A DNA stretch of 64,000 nucleotides from Pseudomonas fluorescens (GCF_001623525.1 NZ_CP015225.1:5468501-5532500), one strand, 5' to 3'. Positions 46,834 through 56,665 are shown, numbered from the stretch's first letter. Notes: generated by a model not told the origin, from the sequence alone. Translations and numbers: made by a program.

Positions 46834-47745
46834 CTACAGTTCAATACTCATGCCGTCGTAAGCCACTTCGACATTGCGCCGCACCAGCTCAGCCCGTTCG
46901 ACGGAGTCTTCATCGAGGATCGGGTTGGTGTTGTTGATATGAATAAGGATCTTGCGCTGATTGGGCAGTCGCTCCAGCACTTCCAGCATCCCGCCGGGCC
47001 CATTCTGTGCCAGGTGGCCCATTTCCCGGCCAGTGCGGGTGCCGACGCCACGGCGCTGCATTTCATCGTCGTCCCACATCGTACCGTCCACCAGCAGACA
47101 ATCGCTGCCGGCCATGATCTCCAGTAACGACTCGTCGACCTTGCCCAGGCCCGGGGCATAGAACAGTTTGCCTCCCGTGCGAAGGTCTTCGACGATCAGC
47201 CCGATGTTGTCGCCCGGGTGCGGGTCGAAGCGATGCGGTGAATAGGGCGGTGCGGCGCTGCGCAGGGGCAGCGGGGTGAAGCGCAGGTTCGGGCAGGCCG
47301 GGATGGTGAACGATTGGTCGAGTTCGATACGGTTCCAGCTCAGCCCACCGTTCCAGTGGGTCAACATGTTGAACAGCGGAAAGCCGGTGCTCAGGTCTTC
47401 ATGGACCATGTCGGTGCACCAGACCTGGTGCGGGCACCCTTCACGCAAGCTGAGCAGGCCGGTGGTGTGGTCGATCTGGCTGTCCATCAGGATGATCGCG
47501 CCAATGCCGGTGTCGCGCAGGGCCCGGCCCGGCTGCATCGGGGCGAACGCCTGGAGCTGGGCGCGAATGTCCGGGGAGGCGTTGCACAGCACCCAGTTCA
47601 CACCGTCATCGGACAGGGCGATGGACGATTGGGTGCGCGCCTGGGCCCGCAGGCTGCCGTCGCGAAAACCTGCGCAATTGGCGCAGTTGCAGTTCCACTG
47701 GGGGAAACCGCCACCGGCGGCAGAACCTAGAATCTGGACGAACAT
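46834..47745 (-). CDS. pqqB: PqqB metallo-hydrolase-fold protein
   Basis: The 303-aa protein has the metallo-beta-lactamase fold with PqqB motifs [31 protein letters not shown] and [12 protein letters not shown]. It is believed to hydroxylate the tyrosine in the PqqA-derived dipeptide. It is separated from pqqA by 80 bp, a normal arrangement in Pseudomonas. Confidence 0.96.
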   Translation of the reverse strand: MFVQILGSAAGGGFPQWNCNCANCAGFRDGSLRAQARTQSSIALSDDGVNWVLCNASPDIRAQLQAFAPMQPGRALRDTGIGAIILMDSQIDHTTGLLSLREGCPHQVWCTDMVHEDLSTGFPLFNMLTHWNGGLSWNRIELDQSFTIPACPNLRFTPLPLRSAAPPYSPHRFDPHPGDNIGLIVEDLRTGGKLFYAPGLGKVDESLLEIMAGSDCLLVDGTMWDDDEMQRRGVGTRTGREMGHLAQNGPGGMLEVLERLPNQRKILIHINNTNPILDEDSVERAELVRRNVEVAYDGMSIEL

Positions 47746-47825
47746 GGCTGCTCCATCTGCAAACCGAAATAAAAACGCCTCGGCTGGCCGAGGCGTAGTG
47801 CTGCGTGCTTAACCGCCTGCAGCAT

Positions 47826-47900
47826 TCAACGGCTGGCGAAGTACATGGTGACTTCGAAACCGATACGCAGGTCGATATATGCGGGTTTGGACCAGGACAT
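47826..47900 (-). CDS. pqqA: PQQ precursor peptide PqqA
   Basis: This 24-residue peptide starts [20 protein letters not shown] and ends FASR. The conserved Glu and Tyr (E-V-T-M-Y) that become PQQ are present. An AAGGAG ribosome site lies ahead of the ATG at 47900. It is the substrate for PqqE/D, then the peptidases and PqqB/C. The 169-bp gap to pqqF holds the likely promoter. Confidence 0.95.
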   Translation of the reverse strand: MSWSKPAYIDLRIGFEVTMYFASR

Positions 47901-48069
47901 GGGAATACTCCTTTGGTTGGGATGCTTTCGTTAGTTGGAACGGTTGAGACCTATACATATAGTCCACCTCCGCGCGGAGATGTTCAGATGCTTAGGCGGC
48001 TATGTTACTAAATCTGACAGATCGTTCGCCGCGATTCTCGAAGAAAGCTCATTACGGCCGCTGCAACGA

Positions 48070-50511
48070 TCACTGCGGCGCTTGCCAGCGCTCTCCCGGA
48101 CAGGCTCCGTTGCTCAGGCAATACCAGCCCCCTTCAGCTTCGATCAGACGTTGGGCGGCTCTTTGTAGCTGCGTGCGATCCAGGTACACGATGGCGGCGG
48201 AGAGTTGTTCAAGATAATCCGACGGGTGGCCGGCCAGCTTGCCCTGCCAGAGCAGCTCGGCGGCCTGGGCGCAGGGCAGGGCGGTGCTCTGGAGTTGGGC
48301 GGCAAGCGCCTGCTGCTGGCCGGTCAGGGAAACATCATCGAGTTGCTGGAGCAACGCCGGTAACCCGGCCAGGAACTGTTCGATGTGGGCGCTCAGTTGC
48401 GTCGCCGAAAGGCTGGGCGATTGGACGCCGAACAATATCCCGGTTTGCCCGTCGATCTGCTTCAACCCACTGAACACCGCATAGCCCAACTGCAACTCGA
48501 CGCGCAGGCGCTGATAGAACGGCGTCTGACACAGCTGTGCCAGCAATCCCCAGGCGGCTTCGTCGGCCAGCGTCGGGGTGGCTGTCGGGCAAAACAGCAA
48601 CACGGCCGATTCTTCGCCGTGAGTCTGGAGCGTATGCCAGAGGCGTTGCCCGCGAGGTGCCGGCGCCAGGCTGGCTTCATCGCCGGCAATGCCCGGCACT
48701 CGGGCCAACGCAGGGCCCAACGCCCCTTGGGTGGCCGCCGCCAGGCCGATGCACAGCCCGTCCCATCGGGCCGTTGTCCACACGCTTTGGTCGCTGTCGG
48801 GCATTGGCAACGCTGACGCTTGGCGGTTGGGGTGGCAGTGATCTGGCAGCGCCTTCAACAGATGCCGAATCGGCATCGGCGGGGGTTCCTGACTGGCCAG
48901 GGCCATTGGCAGCGGTTGCGCAAGCTTCGTCAGAGCGTGTTCGAGCACCAACGGTATCGGCGCCTGTAAGCCGACCAGTTTCAGTAGCCATTGATAACCG
49001 GAACGCTGGAAGCTGACATCCACTCCGGCCTGGCGAGCATCCTCTCGCACATCCTGCAGGTGCCGGTCGAGCCTGGATTGAAAGTCCAGTGGTGTCTGGG
49101 TCGTCAGTTGCCAGCGCAGGTACACCGCGCCTTCACGACCGTTGTCTGGCAGCGCCTGGCTGAACTGCATGGGTGAGCGTTCCCGGCGACCCCGGGAGCG
49201 GTCCTGGGCGAAGGTTCGCAAGCCGCGGTGGGCGCTGGTCTGGCCGCGTATCAGCCCGGCGCGGGGCGCTTCGCTTGGCGTTTGCAGGAACGGATTGGGT
49301 GCGGGCAACTGCCAGGGTTCCACGACGTTATCGGCGGGGTGCAGTTGCCTGAGGATTTCCCTGAGCCTCACGAGGTCGTTTGCCAACAGCGGCCCGTCAC
49401 GTCCTTCACCGTCCCAGCGGGCCACCTGCAAGGCCGATCCTGTCTCCTGCCGGCGCTGCAACCGTGCGGTGAACTCCTGGCGCAACGGCGCCCAGTCGTC
49501 CTGGGCGGCAAAGAACCCCAGCCAGTCGTGCAGCAACGGCTGGATTTGCGCCGCTGCCGGAGCGTTGGCGTGCTTGAATTCGAGGTGCAGCAGCGCCTGC
49601 CCGGCAAACTCATACAGCGCGGTGGCCTTGAGGCTGTCAGCCAGGCCGCGCTGACGCAACGTGGCGAGCAAGCCGCCCGGTTTGCTGGAGTTCAGCCACA
49701 TACAGAGAAAGTCCAGGGCTTGACGCGAGGCGGCCGGTAAATCTTCGAAGGCGAACAGCAGATCAAGGCAACCCTCGCGGGCCTGTTGATAACTTGTCGG
49801 GGACGATGCCATCAAACTTGGTGGTGCCGGCCTGGCAAGCGCTTCGCCGGCAGGTAGGTGGCTGTCGAACTGTTCAGCCAGCGCTTTCAAGGCGTCGATG
49901 CTTTGCGGGCCGGCCAGGCTCAAGGTCATCTGGCCGCTCTGGTAAAACCGGCGATAGAAGTCGTGCAAGGCGCTTTGGAATTCGCTTTGCGCCACCGCGA
50001 GGCTGTCGCGATTGCCGGCATGAAAACCCCGCAGCGGATGGGTCGCCGACAGGCCGTCGTGCAGGGCAAGCTGCCGCTGGGCAGCTGCATCCTGGGACCA
50101 GGCGATGAACTCGGCGTGCAGCACTTCTCGTTCGCGCAACTGATCGGCCTCATCCAGGCGTGGGTGAGTGAGCATGTCCCCTAGCCGTTCCAGTCCCTCG
50201 GCGAAGGTTGCGGGTGGCAATTCGAAGAAAAAATCCGTGGTGCGTTCGCTGGTGCGTGCATTGACCTGGCCGCCATGGCGCTGCACGTAGGCCATCAGGT
50301 TCTCCCCAGCGGGAAAACGCTCGGTGCCGAGGAAGAACAGATGCTCGAGCAAGTGCGCCAATCCCGGCCAGGCCAGGGGCGCGTCATGGCTGCCAGCCGC
50401 GACTCGCAGTACTGCAGCGCTGCGCTTGAGGCCTGGGACGTGACGCAATGTCACCCGCAAGCCGTTGGCCAGGGTTTCAGTGTGGGGGCGGAGGGAGTCG
50501 GGGGCCGGCAT
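48070..50511 (-). CDS. pqqF: M16 metallopeptidase PqqF
   Basis: The 813-aa insulinase-type peptidase has the zinc motif HLLEH (in GLAHLLEHLFFLGTERFPAGEN, residues ~55) and the downstream Glu in the HxxEH-X76-E pattern region. Two repeated M16 halves follow. It trims the modified PqqA peptide. It lies upstream of pqqA in the Pseudomonas arrangement, same strand. Confidence 0.93.
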   Translation of the reverse strand: MPAPDSLRPHTETLANGLRVTLRHVPGLKRSAAVLRVAAGSHDAPLAWPGLAHLLEHLFFLGTERFPAGENLMAYVQRHGGQVNARTSERTTDFFFELPPATFAEGLERLGDMLTHPRLDEADQLREREVLHAEFIAWSQDAAAQRQLALHDGLSATHPLRGFHAGNRDSLAVAQSEFQSALHDFYRRFYQSGQMTLSLAGPQSIDALKALAEQFDSHLPAGEALARPAPPSLMASSPTSYQQAREGCLDLLFAFEDLPAASRQALDFLCMWLNSSKPGGLLATLRQRGLADSLKATALYEFAGQALLHLEFKHANAPAAAQIQPLLHDWLGFFAAQDDWAPLRQEFTARLQRRQETGSALQVARWDGEGRDGPLLANDLVRLREILRQLHPADNVVEPWQLPAPNPFLQTPSEAPRAGLIRGQTSAHRGLRTFAQDRSRGRRERSPMQFSQALPDNGREGAVYLRWQLTTQTPLDFQSRLDRHLQDVREDARQAGVDVSFQRSGYQWLLKLVGLQAPIPLVLEHALTKLAQPLPMALASQEPPPMPIRHLLKALPDHCHPNRQASALPMPDSDQSVWTTARWDGLCIGLAAATQGALGPALARVPGIAGDEASLAPAPRGQRLWHTLQTHGEESAVLLFCPTATPTLADEAAWGLLAQLCQTPFYQRLRVELQLGYAVFSGLKQIDGQTGILFGVQSPSLSATQLSAHIEQFLAGLPALLQQLDDVSLTGQQQALAAQLQSTALPCAQAAELLWQGKLAGHPSDYLEQLSAAIVYLDRTQLQRAAQRLIEAEGGWYCLSNGACPGERWQAPQ

Positions 50512-50573
50512 GAGCGCTTCCAGAACAAAGATGCGCTCATGCTAGCGGATTAGGCCGCGTTCTCAATCCTCAA

Positions 50574-51368
50574 TCAGTGTTTGTGCAGGTCGTCGTAAAG
50601 CTCAGGGCGGCGATCGTGCAGGTAGTTGTAGGCCGCGCGGGAGTCGTCCATCAGTTGTCGATCCAGTTCTGCGACGATCAAGGCCTCATCCAGCCCTGCA
50701 AGCGCCGGGCGGCTGCCATTCGGTGCGGCGATACTGCTTTGGCCGCAATACTGCAATTCACCTTCGTGGCCGCAGTAATTGGCGTACGCCACGAAACACT
50801 GGTTCTCGATGGCCCGGGCCCGCACGGTGACGTCGGCGATGAACTCGTAAGGTTGCATGTTGGCGGTCGGCACCAGGATCAGCTCGGCGCCGGCCAGGGC
50901 CAGGCGTCGGGCATTTTCCGGAAATTCCAGGTCGTAGCAGATCAGCAGGCCAAGCTTCCAGCCATTGAGCTCCACGATGGGCAATGCGGCGTCGCCGGCG
51001 CTGAACATGGCGTGATCGAGGTCGCCGAACAGGTGGCTCTTGCGGTAGTTGGCCAGGCGCTCACCCTGGGCGTCGATCAGCTGCACGGCGTTGTAGATCT
51101 GCCCGTCTTCGCCGCGCTCCGGATAGCCGTAGACAATCGCCAGGCCGGCGGCCTTGGCAATGCGGGCGATCTGTTGCGCCCACTCGCCGTTGTAGACCTC
51201 GGCCAATACATTCACCGCATCGACGCCGATGTTGTAGCCGGTCATGAACATCTCCGGCAGCACCAGCACATCGGCGCCCCTGGCCTCCAGCGCCACCTGG
51301 TGCAGGCGGTGCAGGTTGCCGGCCGGATCCAGTGGCAGCGGCGGGCATTGGTAGAGGGCTACACGCAT
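50574..51368 (-). CDS. davA: 5-aminopentanamidase (nitrilase family)
   Basis: The 264-aa carbon-nitrogen hydrolase has the catalytic triad Glu in LVLPEMFMTGYN, Lys in NYRKSHLFGDLD, and Cys in GLLICYDLEFPENAR. Next to a lysine-monooxygenase-like gene this fits DavA, which hydrolyses 5-aminovaleramide to 5-aminovalerate. The ATG at 51368 has an AAGGAG site. It follows davB by 12 bp, so the two are an operon; P. putida has the same pair next to pqq genes. Confidence 0.9.
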   Translation of the reverse strand: MRVALYQCPPLPLDPAGNLHRLHQVALEARGADVLVLPEMFMTGYNIGVDAVNVLAEVYNGEWAQQIARIAKAAGLAIVYGYPERGEDGQIYNAVQLIDAQGERLANYRKSHLFGDLDHAMFSAGDAALPIVELNGWKLGLLICYDLEFPENARRLALAGAELILVPTANMQPYEFIADVTVRARAIENQCFVAYANYCGHEGELQYCGQSSIAAPNGSRPALAGLDEALIVAELDRQLMDDSRAAYNYLHDRRPELYDDLHKH

Positions 51369-51380
51369 CAATAACTCCTT

Positions 51381-53063
51381 TTATTCGGGCAGGGCGATCG
51401 GACCGATCTCGTGGAACACATCACCAGGACCCGGGTTCTCGGCGTGAGTTTCACCGCCGAAGTGCTTCATGATTCCCCACACGGCATTGAGTGAGGTCTG
51501 TACCGCGCCTTCGACCCAGGCCGGTGTCCATGAGACGTCATCACCGGCGATAAAGATCCCGCGTTGTTCGGCCGGCATGTCGTCCTGCATGAAATGCGCA
51601 TACATGCGCTGGTTGTAGCGATAGTGGCCAGGCAGCGCGCCCTTGAATGCGCCGAGAAAATGCGGGTCGGCTTCCCAGGACACGGTAATCGGATCGCCGA
51701 TGATCCGCGCGGCGATGTCCACCTTGGGATAGATTTTCTTCAGGGCATCGAGGGCCAGCTTCACGCGTTTTTCCACCGGGTGCGGGAGCATTTTCAGCGC
51801 GTCGCTCATCCAGGAATACGATAGGCAAATCACCCCTGGCTTGTCGTCCCCGTTGTCGAACAGGTAGGTGCCACGGGTAAGACGGTCGGTCAGGGTCATG
51901 CTCATCAGGTCGCGGCCGGTCTCCGGGTCCTTGTCCTTCCAGAATGGCCGGTCGACCATCACGAAGGTCTTCGACGATTGCATGTAGCGGGTGCGGTCCA
52001 GGGCCATCCACATCTTTTGCGAGAACAGCGCTTCTTCACATTCGATCTGAGTGGTCAGTAGCCAACTCTGGCAGGTGACCAGCACAGCGGCGTACTCGCG
52101 GGTGTTGTCCCAGACGTCGGTCACGCTGAATCGGCCATCAGCCGCGCGGGCGATGCGCTTCACGCCGCTGCGTGGGGCACCCAGGTGCAGCGAATTCAGG
52201 CTGGTCCCTTGCGGCCAGTGCGCGCAGCGTTCCGGCACGTGGTTCCAGATGCCGTGGGGCACCTGCTCGACGCCGCCGACCACCAGGTGCTGGTGGTCGT
52301 CGCAGTTGGTCATCACGACCCGGAAGATTTCCAGCATCGAATTGGGGAAGTCCGAATCCCAGCCGCCGGTGCCGAAACCGACCTGGCCGAACACTTCGCG
52401 GTGCTGGAAAGAGAGCTTGGCGAAGGCCTTGGAGGTGGCGACGAAGTCGTAGAAGGTGCGGTCGTCCCATAGTGGCACCAAGGTGTTCCACAGCGCCTTG
52501 AGGCGTGGCACGTCGCGGTCGCGGATCGCCTGCTGGATGTCGCCGAAGCGCGAACCATCCTCCAGCGCATCGGCCCAGGCGTCGGCGACTTCCTGGAACA
52601 GCGCGGGAAGGTCCGCCAGTTTCTGTGCGTAGTAGGTCTGGCCTTCCAGGTCGATGACCGTGCTGCCGGACGCGGGGGTCAGCGGGTTGGGAAAGGGTTT
52701 GGTCTCCAGGCCCAGCTTGTCGACGTAATGGTAGAACGCGGTGGAGGACACCGGAAAACGCATGCCGCCCAGCTCGGCGATCACCCCTTCGGCACCATTG
52801 AACGCTTGTGAGCGCAGGCGCCCACCCATCTTCGACGCCTCGTAGACCACGGGTTTGAGACCCAGCTTCATCAGCTCGTACGCCGCCACCAGGCCGGCGA
52901 TCCCGGCCCCGACAATCGCCACTTCGGTACCGTGGTTGTGGGCGGGTATGCTGCCCAGGCCAGCCGGATGCTCGATCCAGTCGTCAAAGGCGAAAGGAAA
53001 GTCCGGCCCGAAAATGGTGATGGGCTTCTTACCGTCTGCTGGGTGGCGATTGTTCTTGTTCAT
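51381..53063 (-). CDS. davB: L-lysine 2-monooxygenase (flavin)
   Basis: The 560-aa flavoprotein has the FAD Rossmann motif VAIVGAGIAGLVAAYEL (residues ~47-63), then VYEASKMGGRLRS and the C-terminal FAD block GIFIAGDDVSWTPAWVEGAVQTSLNAV. It belongs to the monoamine oxidase / tryptophan 2-monooxygenase group. With davA downstream it is best read as DavB, which converts lysine to 5-aminovaleramide. The tryptophan enzyme (iaaM) is the main alternative. Confidence 0.88.
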   Translation of the reverse strand: MNKNNRHPADGKKPITIFGPDFPFAFDDWIEHPAGLGSIPAHNHGTEVAIVGAGIAGLVAAYELMKLGLKPVVYEASKMGGRLRSQAFNGAEGVIAELGGMRFPVSSTAFYHYVDKLGLETKPFPNPLTPASGSTVIDLEGQTYYAQKLADLPALFQEVADAWADALEDGSRFGDIQQAIRDRDVPRLKALWNTLVPLWDDRTFYDFVATSKAFAKLSFQHREVFGQVGFGTGGWDSDFPNSMLEIFRVVMTNCDDHQHLVVGGVEQVPHGIWNHVPERCAHWPQGTSLNSLHLGAPRSGVKRIARAADGRFSVTDVWDNTREYAAVLVTCQSWLLTTQIECEEALFSQKMWMALDRTRYMQSSKTFVMVDRPFWKDKDPETGRDLMSMTLTDRLTRGTYLFDNGDDKPGVICLSYSWMSDALKMLPHPVEKRVKLALDALKKIYPKVDIAARIIGDPITVSWEADPHFLGAFKGALPGHYRYNQRMYAHFMQDDMPAEQRGIFIAGDDVSWTPAWVEGAVQTSLNAVWGIMKHFGGETHAENPGPGDVFHEIGPIALPE

Positions 53064-53233
53064 GGCTGACCTTGATGGGCGACTCGACGCGGTGTTCGCG
53101 TCTGAGTATAGGAAAGATGCCAGCCATTCTAGGGAGGGTGGAACACGTTAATAAGACACAATATGTCGTCGTTTTGAGCGCATGTCAGTCATTTTGACCT
53201 ATCCATAAATCATAATGACGAAACCTGTCCACT

Positions 53234-53311
53234 GTGGGAGCGAGCTTGCTCGCGATAGCGGTGCGTCAGTGCATGAAGGTGCTGAGTGCCGTCGCGAGCG
53301 AGCTCGCACAC
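53234..53311. repeat. REPIN, family B
   Basis: GTGGGAGCGAGCTTGCTCGC and a slightly altered inverse (GTCGCGAGCGAGCTCGCAC) flank ~35 bp between davB and the Lrp-type gene. Confidence 0.85.
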
Positions 53312-53330
53312 AGGTCAAGTGACGCAGGGC

Positions 53331-53813
53331 TTAGACCGGTTGGCCTCGATCGATCTTGCTGCTGAGGATGATCGAGGTGGTGGTCTTTTCCACGCCGTCC
53401 ACGCTGCCGATCTGGTCCAGCAACTGGTCCAGCTGTTCCGGCGAGTCCGTGCGCAACCAGGCGACATAGTCGAACTCACCGCTGACCGCGCACAGTTGCT
53501 GTACCTGGGCCATGGCGCTCAAGCGTCGCAGCACGTCCTTGCCGGAACGCGGCTGGACCTTGATGCCGACGTAAGCCTGCAAGCCGCCGTCAATCACTCG
53601 TTGGCCCAGGCGCACGCCATATCCGGTAATCACTTTAGTCTTTTCCAGGCGTGCCAGCCGCGAGGTCACGGTTGTGCGGGCGATACCCAATTGCCGGGCG
53701 AGCATGGCGACGCTTTCCCGGGCGTTGATTTGCAGCGCCGCAATCAGCTGCCGGTCGATTTCGTCGAGGACGGGAGGGCGGGTATCAGTCAAAGTGGGCT
53801 CCGGCGCAGGCAT
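53331..53813 (-). CDS. Lrp/AsnC-family transcriptional regulator
   Basis: The 160-aa protein has the AsnC-type HTH (LDEIDRQLIAALQINARESVAMLARQLGIARTTVTSRLARLE, residues ~16-58) and a C-terminal RAM/ligand domain (VGIKVQPRSGKDVLRRLSAM). Its position upstream of davBA on the same strand suggests control of lysine catabolism by an amino acid ligand; this is an inference from context. Confidence 0.93.
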   Translation of the reverse strand: MPAPEPTLTDTRPPVLDEIDRQLIAALQINARESVAMLARQLGIARTTVTSRLARLEKTKVITGYGVRLGQRVIDGGLQAYVGIKVQPRSGKDVLRRLSAMAQVQQLCAVSGEFDYVAWLRTDSPEQLDQLLDQIGSVDGVEKTTTSIILSSKIDRGQPV

Positions 53814-53828
53814 TCGATGGCGAGTATG

Positions 53829-56192
53829 TTACAGGCTCTCATGTGCGAAATAGTCGATGGCAGGCAAAGCCAGTGCGCGCCAGGCGCAGGCCCGGTGTAC
53901 CTGTGAAGTCCTGAACCAGAGACCGTCCTGGCAAACCAACTGTTCGGTGGGCAACTGCAATAAGAGATCCAGTGAGAATGACTGCACTGAGCCTGGGTCG
54001 TCATCGTCTTGCGCTTCCCAATCGCGCTCAAAGCAGCGTACATGCAGCTGTTCGTCGTCGAAGCTTTCAAACAGCGGCCGATTGCCCAGCCACTGCGGAT
54101 GCACCCGCAACGTGTGTTCCTGGACATCCAGGAGCAGCAATTGCCAGCCTCGATAACTGCCACACTGTTCTGTCACATCGGTTGCCATGCAGGTCAGGGC
54201 CAGGTAACGGCTATCCGTCGACCAGATCATCGACGGTGCCAGATCAACCAACGCGCAGCCTGAGGCTGTCAGCAAGTGGCCTCCGAGCCGGGGCGCCTGT
54301 GCACGCACCCAACTGTCGGCATATTCCGTTTCGCTGCCGAACAGCCAGGCGGCATCCTGATGGTCGGGGGCAGGCTGGATGAAATCACCGTCGGCGTTGG
54401 CCGCTTGCGGACGATCCACCAGGCGCCAAGGGGCAACGCTGTGCAGGTGTGTATCGCTCACCTGCAGCTCCACGGTGTTGTAGAACAGCCGGGATTGTTC
54501 GTCGGATTGAAAGAACGAAGGGACGCTATCGCTCTGCGGCGCAGGGATGTTGAAGCGTTGCAGCGCGCTGCTCTCCAGGTCTTGATCAAGACGTCCGGCA
54601 ACCACTGCCAGGCTCAGCCGGCCGGCGCGGAAATCGAGCAGGCGGGCGACCCACATCGCGGGCCCCTGCAGCAGCTGTCGTTCCTCCATATCGGCAACCA
54701 CCCCGTGGGTTGCGACCGTCGTGGCACCGTCGAAGGGCAGCAGGGCCAGGTAACGCCCGCAATCGGAGACCCGATGATCCAACAACCAGCGGCCAGGCAA
54801 TTGCCAGTCGCCGATCTGACAGCGATAACCGCCCAGCCCATCGGGATTATCGCCAAGCCAGGTCAACCGCGCGCGCACCCCGTCCTGCATCGGCTGCGTT
54901 TCGATGGATGAATCGCCGCGCTGGCCTTGGCTGTCCAACGGCATGGCGATGGTCATGCGGGTCAGCGCAAATTCGCCCACCTGCACGCGGCCTTGGGCGT
55001 CGTGACCGACCTGGGTCTCGGTATCGCCGTGGATGCTGTCCAAGCGGTAGCCATAACGCCCGGAGCCCGGTCGCGGATAGTCAAGGTACGAGCCGATCTG
55101 CACATGGCTTGCGTCGAGACCCAGCAGCTGGTGCCAATAGAAGGACGGTTCTGCTTCGCACTTCACCCATGGCGAGGGCAGGGCGCGCCAGCCCAGGTCC
55201 AGCTGCCACAGCCAATACTGGTCGCCGTCTGCATGAGGGGTTTGTTCCTGGGCCAGACACACCATGGCGCGTTGATCGCTGCTCCATACCAACGGCGCAT
55301 CGGCCGCCATCAACAGGCCGGACGGTTGCCCGTTGACGCTGATGGCGTAGCGCGGTGAAACCAGCGGTTCCAGCGGCTGGGCCAGGTCGCGAAATGTCGC
55401 GGGCAAGGCAATGTCGCCCCGCAGGCAGTGCTGGCCGTCCGCCGAACGCCGCTCGAAGGTATGTTGAACCTGCTCGGGATGCCAATCGGAGTCCAGCCAC
55501 AGGTCGGCGAAGGCGACCAGGTGGGTAACGCTGGCCGTCTGGAGCAACTCATCCAGTCGGATTTCGCGAACGCTGTCGTCCACCAGCGGGCTATGGCGCC
55601 CGCTCAACACGCCGAGATCAAAAGCGTCCAACTCCCAGAGCTCGCTGTCGGCACAGCGGTACACCTGGCGCTGTTGACGATCGAGGACGACCAGCCCCCA
55701 GTTCTGCCGGGACGGTACGGTCGCCGCAAAATAGCGCCCGTCGCGGGAGAACATGGACGAAGAGCCAAGGCCTTGCAGGAGCACGCCATCGGGAAACAAA
55801 TAGTCGCAATAAGTGGGGCCACCCATGGCGATTTCACTGTGGTTGAACACCCGGATCGGCTCGCCTTCAGGCGTCAGTTGCGGCTCGCTTCCACCCCAAG
55901 CACTGGCGCCTTTGCCGGAAACGGACGCCAAACCCAGGCGCCGCTCCCAGGCACTGACACACGCCAGCCCGACGCCAATGCTGGCGATGGCCGCCAGGAT
56001 GCCCCACCACTCAGGCAAGGCCCGACCCACACTGAAACCCAGGCCGAACACGGCGCCGACGATCAGCCTGCCACAGACTCGCCCGGCCGACAGAAAACCG
56101 AATCGCGCGGCAAGCCCCATCAGCAGGCCGAAGAACAACACTGCCAACAAAGCCAATGGAGGCGGCAATATCGTGACGAAAAAAGCCGGCAC
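53829..56192 (-). CDS. Large protein with N-terminal membrane helices, family not recognised
   Basis: The 787-aa protein has about three N-terminal hydrophobic helices (residues ~5-30, 40-60 and 65-82) and a long soluble part rich in Trp, Asp and Gln. The soluble part has repeated motifs of the kind SRDGRYFAATVPSRQNWGLV, WSSDQRAMVCLA and WSTDSRYLALTCMA, spaced like blades of a beta-propeller. I infer a membrane-tethered propeller. No catalytic motif stands out. It is 15 bp upstream of the Lrp-type gene on the same strand and may be cotranscribed with it. Confidence 0.75.
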   Translation of the reverse strand: MPAFFVTILPPPLALLAVLFFGLLMGLAARFGFLSAGRVCGRLIVGAVFGLGFSVGRALPEWWGILAAIASIGVGLACVSAWERRLGLASVSGKGASAWGGSEPQLTPEGEPIRVFNHSEIAMGGPTYCDYLFPDGVLLQGLGSSSMFSRDGRYFAATVPSRQNWGLVVLDRQQRQVYRCADSELWELDAFDLGVLSGRHSPLVDDSVREIRLDELLQTASVTHLVAFADLWLDSDWHPEQVQHTFERRSADGQHCLRGDIALPATFRDLAQPLEPLVSPRYAISVNGQPSGLLMAADAPLVWSSDQRAMVCLAQEQTPHADGDQYWLWQLDLGWRALPSPWVKCEAEPSFYWHQLLGLDASHVQIGSYLDYPRPGSGRYGYRLDSIHGDTETQVGHDAQGRVQVGEFALTRMTIAMPLDSQGQRGDSSIETQPMQDGVRARLTWLGDNPDGLGGYRCQIGDWQLPGRWLLDHRVSDCGRYLALLPFDGATTVATHGVVADMEERQLLQGPAMWVARLLDFRAGRLSLAVVAGRLDQDLESSALQRFNIPAPQSDSVPSFFQSDEQSRLFYNTVELQVSDTHLHSVAPWRLVDRPQAANADGDFIQPAPDHQDAAWLFGSETEYADSWVRAQAPRLGGHLLTASGCALVDLAPSMIWSTDSRYLALTCMATDVTEQCGSYRGWQLLLLDVQEHTLRVHPQWLGNRPLFESFDDEQLHVRCFERDWEAQDDDDPGSVQSFSLDLLLQLPTEQLVCQDGLWFRTSQVHRACAWRALALPAIDYFAHESL

Positions 56193-56357
56193 CAGCAGGA
56201 TGCCGAGTTGCCAGAACAGTTCAAGAAACAGTCGGGAGAGGCTGGGGCTGGCGATGATGGAGATCTCGCTTGAGGAGGTTGAACGGGCCTCGCCCGTCGT
56301 TAATTCCCCAGAGTATTACTTCCAGGTGAGTCGAGGAACAAGGAAAGGGGGCGGCCA
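56193..56357. other. Intergenic DNA at the core/island side
   Basis: I see no credible gene here. A coding-like frame free of stops begins at about 56304 and runs into the remnant described next. Confidence 0.35.
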
Positions 56358-56607
56358 GTTGCCAAAGTTGCTATCGCGGTCAAACAACGGCGAGCTTTAG
56401 TGCTGGGGGCCCTGGATTGTGAGTTCGCCGTGGTACCGGCTGCGATGCCTACGCTTGAGGAAATCCAGGGAGTGTTCGACTGATGACGACCAGTTGCAAG
56501 CACTGGAACAAGTGCTGGCCCGCTCGACTGAACTTTGTGAACAGGCACCGAATGTGGTCGCAGCCATCAGGCAGTGTGCAGAGCTGTTTATGAAGACCTT
56601 CGCCTAG
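56358..56607 (+). pseudogene. Frameshifted remnant of a small protein gene
   Basis: One frame reads VAKVAIAVKQRRALVLGALD on to MPTLEEIQGVFD and stops at a TGA (56481-56483). A second frame takes over at the same place and reads TDDDQLQALEQVLARSTELC on to AELFMKTFA, ending at 56607. Joining the two by one indel near 56475-56490 gives a plausible ~80-aa helical protein. No proper start codon is visible for the first part. I do not recognise the family. Confidence 0.4.
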
Positions 56608-56636
56608 GGCGCAAGAGTCAACAGGCTCAAGAACGC

Positions 56637-56662
56637 AAAAGCCGCACAATGCGCGGCTTTTT
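56637..56662 (-). terminator. Terminator of the former tRNA gene
   Basis: On the minus strand the GCCGC/GCGGC stem (56641-56645 with 56653-56657) is followed by TTTT. It lies four bases beyond the tRNA 3' fragment, as expected for the native tRNA terminator left in place. Confidence 0.6.
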
Positions 56663-56665
56663 GTA

